From Pristionchus mayeri (taxonomy: Eukaryota; Nematoda; Chromadorea; Rhabditida; Neodiplogasteridae): a stretch of 64,000 nucleotides of DNA. The stretch is taken from NCBI GenBank assembly GCA_036245805.1, contig BTRK01000001.1:33986758-34050757 (forward strand). Direction: 5' to 3'. A program made the position numbers and the translations under genes. The notes below the pieces were generated by a model, which worked only from the letters and a program-made list of their open reading frames with translations, had not been told where the DNA came from and ran no database searches. Positions within the stretch are counted from its first letter, which is position 1, and each line of letters begins with the position of its first letter. Below, in pieces: positions 58,422 to 64,000 of the stretch.

Positions 58422-59370
58422 CTATACTGCTATATACTACTATAGCAATATACTGCTAGGAATAAACAATAATTAAATAAAGCATGTTCTGACCTCCTTG
58501 GCTTCCGCTAGCCAGTCGTCGAGAATGGCATTCAAGATGAGATAACTAGTAAGAAAAAACCTGATTCCACTTTGTACATCATGTTGCATCAAGTAGTAGA
58601 TATCCCGCAACTGACTTTAGTTTGAAACTTCCGCGGGGATGGAGGAAGGGGCGGGAATTCGTCTATTCACGGAGACTAGTGACGTCCATGCCGACTCAGG
58701 CTGCTAAAAGGAGATAGGAGGGAAACAGAGAAAGCAGATGTCGATCTTGGGAAGTGAAAGAGATGGGGAACCCTCGTCATTCTCTCCTCTCATTCTTGTT
58801 TCTCTACGGACCCTAGGATTAAGATATGCGCTCTGAGTAGGAAGGATGTTGCAGATACGGGAAGTGGAAATGGTATATTCAGGTAAAAACAGGGAATATT
58901 GTATTATGTTATTACATGATAACAGCTGCGCCTGTTCCCCATGCATTAACAGAATCATGTCACACATCGGTTCAAGCCTGAACAAAATCAGCAATAGCGG
59001 GAGCAAGCCGGGCCGCGTAATATACTCCTCCACACCACGCACAATTCGTTTACAATTCCAAAAATGAAGACACAAGTACAGTAATCACACTCGGCTTTGT
59101 TGATCGCGAAGTAGGGCCGGTTGGAGTTTATATTTTTTGTTTTGATGTTTGCGTGCGTTTATTGATTAATTTGTCTAGTTCTCACTGTTCCGCGATAATT
59201 AGAAAGTATTTCTACGTGGTTCGCCATCAAGAAAAACAAGGCGATCGGCAATTTTATCAGTTTATAGATAGGAATGCGCAATCGCGAATCTTTTCAGTTT
59301 TTAACTTGAATCATTGCTTATCTATCGTTTGTATTACCTTGGTGGCGTTATATTAATGCGGTCAATATTA
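58422..59370. other. No gene recognised
   Basis: Several short open frames overlap each other on both strands with no family signature or consistent splice sites. I see nothing I can name. Confidence 0.4.
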
Positions 59371-59371
59371 C

Positions 59372-59871
59372 AGTGGGATTCATCTGCATCGAAGCCGCTT
59401 CTCTGCGGCCTCAACTGTGGTAGATGTGAGTAGTTCAATTTTTTTGTTCTGTTATTTTCTTTCGCTTATTATTTAAATTAAATATTGGTTGCGTTAAATT
59501 CTAATAAGGTATGCGGTCGCCATAACTTCGATTGCGCTTGTTTAGCCAAAGCAATACAATTGCTAGTGTTGTTCGCTCGCGAGCGCTCGTCGCTCGAGCG
59601 GCAATTTCGACGAGCGCTCGAGCGATTATTTCTGGTACTCGCCAAAAAGCGCTCGCCAAAAATCAATTTCTCGAGCGCCGGTCTCGCTCGAGCGATTTTC
59701 TAAAATGATCGTTCGAGCGACGAGCGCTCGCGAATAACATCACTAATAATTGAATTACCTTCCAGAACCTCGGAGCTGATAGAGGAGGCTACTCAAGAGC
59801 TCAAAGAAACGACTACTTCTCTCGTGCACGACGAGCGAGGGGTGAAAAGAGAGGACGAGGAGAGAACAAAT
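59372..59871 (+). other. Weak candidate: two plus-strand exons ending in an Arg/Gly-rich tail
   Basis: An AG|TGGG acceptor at about 59372 and a donor AT|GTGAGT at 59428 bound a short exon. Splicing to an acceptor at 59766 (TTCCAG) would continue as NLGADRGGYSRAQ, then an Arg/Gly-rich end and stop at about 59871. An alternative frame gives an acidic helix-like end. No upstream exon identified, and a CpG-rich MITE lies in the would-be intron. Low confidence that this is a gene. Confidence 0.2.
59569..59746. mobile_element. CpG-rich inverted-repeat MITE
   Basis: Ends AGTGTTGTTCGCTCGCGAGC and the inverse of AGTGATGTTATTCGCGAGCG, with many GAGCGCTCG palindromes between. Very unlike the surrounding AT-rich sequence. 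No duplication confidently set. Confidence 0.6.
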
Positions 59872-60213
59872 GAGTTTTTTAGAATATTCAAATAGATTAT
59901 TGTTCTTAAATCGTTACTAGATTTAACGTGTAAACTTTTCGGTGAATAATAAAAAAAAAATAAATATAAAAATAAATGTCCAGTTGGTTGTTGAACGTTT
60001 TACGCAGAGACTAAGTCTCAATAGGATAAATCATCTTATCCAAGCTCGCTTTATCGCACAATTACATGCATTACATGATTTAAAGACAGACCAGAATAGT
60101 GCAATCAAAAGAGAACGAATTCGCGAGTCAGATTGAGATGGAAAAGACAAGTCGTACAGTCCAATGATTTCACACCTCCATTAGGCGCGAACTAGAGCCC
60201 TGGTCAGTGTTGA

Positions 60214-60295
60214 CAATGTGGTGTAGTGGTAAGTGCGCAGCGCTAGTAGGTAACCGCCCCGGGTTCGATCCCCCCCCCCCCCCCGGCGGCAATCT
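60214..60295 (+). repeat. tRNA-like / SINE-head sequence
   Basis: TGGTGTAGTGGTAAG (A-box-like) and GGGTTCGATCC (B-box-like) about 40 bp apart, followed by a long C-run. It does not fold into a full tRNA by eye, so it is probably a tRNA-derived repeat. Confidence 0.45.
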
Positions 60296-60634
60296 CTTGC
60301 AACATTTTCCGCCCCCTGGCTCCCTCTAATGTCGATCTTGAACCGATGTGGTCATATGTTGAGCTGATGAGCCCCAAAATTCATGGATGGACAAATTGTT
60401 ATCAAAACATACATACGTTTGGCTATTGTCGAGCGCAGTATTTCCTTTCTTTTCGAGCTGGTTTCCCCGGTGTTCAGTAGATTTCAAAACTGCTTTTTTT
60501 TTAATTGCAATATGTCTTCTACTCCATCCTATTTCCGTCTTAGCGATTTAATGGATCACATGAAATTGGCGTGCAGCGCCAAAAAATGTTGTGCGAGAAC
60601 CAACTGAAAACATCTCGCTGAGTGAGTAACTCAC

Positions 60635-62232
60635 CAAGAAGCATTTCCTCTTCATTTGGTACGCGGAATGGGTCTTCTTCATTGCTAGCTGGAGCTACGA
60701 ACTCTCTAAAAGCGGTGCACGTTCAGAATTTACCTGAAATACACCACATTTTGGCATTCAAAATCGGATAAATTTGTTCTATTACACTGAAGATGAGTAG
60801 ATGAATGCAGATGAGAGGCAGCTGAGCCTTGCTTGCCTTTGCCTCTTTGCGAGAGAAAGATAGCTCGTAATTTCTGCGTCGTATCATTTACTATCACTTT
60901 CGTGAACGTACAAAAAATGGCGATAACAATTTCCAGAAGAACTCAAAAACGGTATCTCCGCTCACTCGGTCGATCAAAACAGTTATAGAGGTTACAACTA
61001 CTCGAATTTCAAAATACCAATTAGTTGTAGCAGGAACATAAGGCAATCAACACTGCGTGGTGATCAATTCCGGCGAAGTGTGCCGCGCTGAGGGATAACA
61101 TGAGACGAGGCGATCCCCAGTTAAGCGTTAGACAACCTTTCTACCTGTGAAATATGAGAACCTTATGGGAACCCTTACAATATAAATTGAAAAAATAGGC
61201 TTTCAATTAAGAAATACCTTCTCATTATCTTCTTCTGAAATACCTTCTTCTTCGGGACCAGGTTCACCCAATAAAGCTTTCAGCACCTTCACAAACGACG
61301 GACGACGTTCATATTGGGAAACGAGTTAATGTACGAAGAACAACCTCCTTAATTGAGCCGTTGGCCTGTCGCTCCAGCGTGATTGAAGTTCATGGCATAT
61401 GGAGGAGTGAGCGATAGAGAATGTGGACGTCCTAAAATTCGGAATTGGAGTACGATCCGTTACCATGTCCTTACCGTGTTCTAGAGTTTTTAATTCGGGC
61501 GGGTAATTGGGACCCGACCGGGTAATCGAGAAGAATGGCAACGAATGAGAATTACCCAGGATAGTGAAAAATAATAAGCATATCACTCGGGATAGTTCAA
61601 TGATCATCCATCACCGCAAAAGGGAGCAGAAATGAAGAGAAATTGCGATGTGCATCCAACTATACCGGTTAATTGAACAGAATTCGCGGGTAATTCATTT
61701 CTCCCCTACCGATCATTCAGCGATCTCGGGTCTCAACTATCCCCGGTAGCGTTACATTTCAAACTCTACCGTGATAAATCAGATCGACAGTCAGTGTTGA
61801 GGAGAGCGAATGAGGTACGGGGAGCTGACGTCCTGAAAGGGGAAACATGAAACTTTGTAAAACGGTACTGTGTGCAATCCTTCGCTGAGTTATATCAGAT
61901 TACCTCTTTCTTCAGTGTCTTCATTGAATCTCTTTTCGCTTTGAGTTTTACGTGACGAACCGTTTTCTTGGTAACTTCCATCTTAGCTAAAACATTAATA
62001 AGTTTTAGACGCTTCCGTAATTTTGTCTAATTTTTTTAAGTAGCTCTGTCACATACAGTACCTCACTTCGACCTATATCGCATTGACAACTTTCGGAATG
62101 TTCACAGTTCTTATGAACTTCGAAGTCCATATTTGACTTACGTTTCCATTTGAGATTTGTCTAATGACTTGCATCATTGCTTCCCTGTTATTCCCAAACG
62201 CTGTGATGACTCTTTTTAAATTATTTGTTAAA
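60635..62232 (-). other. Candidate exons of an unrecognised gene, probably decayed
   Basis: Four minus-strand stretches look coding. At 62142-62232 is NNLKRVITAFGNNREAMMQV with splice sites at both ends. At 61904-61981 is MEVTKKTVRHVKLKAKRDSM, with donor. At about 61218-61310 is RRPSFVKVLKALLGEPGPEE, followed by an acidic end and donor. At 60635-60705 is EFVAPASNEEDPFRVPNEEE, with donor. They cannot be joined into one open frame with canonical sites: the third lacks an acceptor after an upstream stop, and the fourth has the wrong phase. Lys-rich then Glu-rich composition. No family recognised; it may be a pseudogene or two genes. Confidence 0.35.
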
Positions 62233-62239
62233 CTGCATA

Positions 62240-63019
62240 GAAATTACAGAAAGTATTAGTGAGAATGCATGTTTTATTTATCTGTACCATGGTTATATGA
62301 GTGACTATCTGAGAGAACTAACCTTATGCCGTACAGCGAAAAATAAAGTGCTGATTTTAAGAAGTCCCTAGGGGTAACTTTTCGCGTAGAGTTCGAAAAT
62401 GGACCTTAGAAAGCCGTATCTCTGACCCCTCATTTCCGGTGTCGCGCTGTATCTGGGTGGTCGGTTTTTGTATCTTTTGAACGGATCATCCAAACCCCAT
62501 AAATGTATAGTAATCCTGAAAGATCTCGACGAGATAAGCATTTTTGATGTTGTAAGTGTGGGGCTAGCTCATCTGTGAAAAAAGTTATGACCGTTTCAAA
62601 TATAATTTTTGCCGTATATTAGACGTCATGAAAAAAATTTTGGGAGGTGACGTTTTCTCGTCATGCGCATTAGAATTGTCATGAAAAAGTACCCCTAGGG
62701 CCAACTTTTCTCAAAAAAAATCGTTCCCCCGCGATGTTTCCTGAGGCTCGCAATATGCCGCAGTACAGATACTCCGAAAATTCAAACCAACAACGTTCAG
62801 CATAAAAACACCACATTCACTCTCATTGAGTGTCATTGATGTTAATAGCTAATATTAAATATATTTTGAACATCTTGAGCATCTGAAATCGTAACTAAGT
62901 GGACATCAGCTTGATTGACGGTGGTTCAATTTGATTTTACCCTGTTGTACACTTTTTGCATTTGTTTTGACAACGATATCTCAACAATCAAAGACACAGT
63001 AGGTAAAATGTATTAAATA
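62240..63019. other. No gene recognised
   Basis: Two short direct similarities (CCCTAGGGG...AACTTTTC near 62370 and 62695) suggest a diverged repeat. Otherwise nothing supported. Confidence 0.4.
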
Positions 63020-64000
63020 TTGGGGTGTCCGGAAAGTTCGTATAATTTTATGTTTTTATTTTTTATTCAATGCTTTACAATTCTCAGTGACCAATGTATG
63101 CCCCCTTCTTTCTCACTACCTCCCTCCAGCGATTGGGCAGGGTCTCGATTCCTCTCTTCCAGAATGCGGGTTTCTTCGAGACCGCCCAGTTCACGAAAGC
63201 CCTCACAACTTCATCTCGATTCTTGAACTTCTTTCCTTTGCAGAAGTCAGAGAGAGAGAGCAGAAGCAGTGGTAGTCGCATGGGGAGAGATCCGGGGAAT
63301 ACGGTGGATGGAGAATCCTCTCGATCTTCAGCTCGTCCATTTTCTTCTGGGTCATCTTCGCTCGATGTGGGCGAGCATTGTCCATCAGAAGAAGAATTTT
63401 GCCCTGGTTCAGGAGTCTGGGAGGGACTCTGATCGCGACATCTTCCAGTTGTTCAGAGAAGAGGTCGGCATTGATGCTGGTGCCAGGGGCGAGGAACTCC
63501 CAGTTGATGGGACCGAGCACTGAGAAGAAGAAGCAGAGGAGTTCCTTCTTTCCGTGCTCTTCCATCTTCGGGAAGGGCGTGGGCTTCTCATCTGCATCCA
63601 CCCATTGCAATCTCCTCACAGGGTTTTCGTACGTGATCCACTTCTCATCTGTAGCGATGATGGAATTGACCCATCGAAGATTGGATCTACGATGGAGTAA
63701 TTCCCGACAGACTTGAACACGATTTTTCAGCTGTTCGGGGGAGAGGTCATGGGGAATCACTTGTGGGAGTTTCGGCTTCTTCCCAGATCGATGGAGGATA
63801 TCGGACACCGTTGATCTGGGAGTACCAGTATCCTTCTTCAACTCACGCACTCTGGCCATGGGCTTGCGCTTCAGTGTGCGGAGAACGAGAGGCTGATCGA
63901 GGGAGGGAGGGCGTCCAGAGCGGGGTTGATCATCGAGACCAAACTCCCCTTTCTTGAAGCGGGAGAACCACTTATAGCAGAAGGGTATGGAGGGGGCGTC
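63020..64000 (-). mobile_element. mariner element cut by the right window edge
   Basis: Left terminal repeat TTGGGGTGTCCGGAAAGTTC next to TA at 63018-63019; the other end lies beyond 64000. Same family as 14846-16086, opposite orientation. Confidence 0.92.
63084..64000 (-). pseudogene. mariner transposase with one frameshift (partial)
   Basis: From the window edge leftwards it is open through FCYKWFSRF, TDEKW, MDNARPH and SPDLSPCDYH, all three D,D34D aspartates present. It then shifts frame at about 63260, where a CT dinucleotide is gained in a CT-run (CTCTCTCTCT against CTCTCTCT in the 15.8-kb copy). The remaining C-terminus (FCKGKKFKNRDEVV to GAYIGH, 63084-63265) is open. The lesion differs from that of the sister copy. 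Confidence 0.9.

Overview
The window is nuclear DNA of a eukaryote, most likely a free-living clade V (Pristionchus-like) nematode. The support is very intron-dense genes with short exons, GT-AG splice sites with TTTCAG-type acceptors, many mariner elements, and a family of long two-domain S28 serine peptidases. I recall that two-domain proteins of this kind exist in Caenorhabditis (F23B2.11/F23B2.12-like); I could not check this or the species.

The main content is a head-to-tail tandem array of these S28 (prolyl-carboxypeptidase / thymus-specific protease type) genes, nearly all on the minus strand. Gene A (606-1220) is only the first four exons, running off the left edge. Gene B (1707-17061), gene C (19672-31396) and gene D (38270-54890) each resolve into 36 exons. 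They encode 1052, 1051 and 1088 residues: signal peptide, S28 domain 1, variable linker, S28 domain 2, Pro/Thr-rich tail and a GPI-anchor-like hydrophobic end. A decayed D-like relic lies between B and C (17938-19347). A fragment holding only the last four exons of another paralogue lies on the plus strand (34581-35656), inside a 6.3-kb composite flanked by mariner-type inverted repeats. Gene C carries Asp in place of the domain-2 nucleophile Ser. GATA motifs sit 55-155 bp upstream of all four starts, which would fit intestinal digestive enzymes; that is inference.

The introns are loaded with mobile DNA: mariner elements with broken transposases (6991-8240, 14846-16086, 33172-34222, 63020 to the right edge), non-autonomous mariner elements, MULE-like foldback elements with 8-9 bp target duplications, long palindromic elements (44821-47305, 50537-51528), SINE-like tRNA-derived sequence, MITEs, and a dispersed hairpin repeat of roughly 60-115 bp. 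A tRNA-Phe(GAA)-like gene lies in an intron of gene C.

Right of gene D, a 1485-bp segment that starts 25 bp upstream of its ATG is directly duplicated (54915-56399 and 56937-58421, two differences noticed). From 58.4 to 63.0 kb I see only weak candidate exons of an unrecognised gene, then a mariner truncated by the window end.
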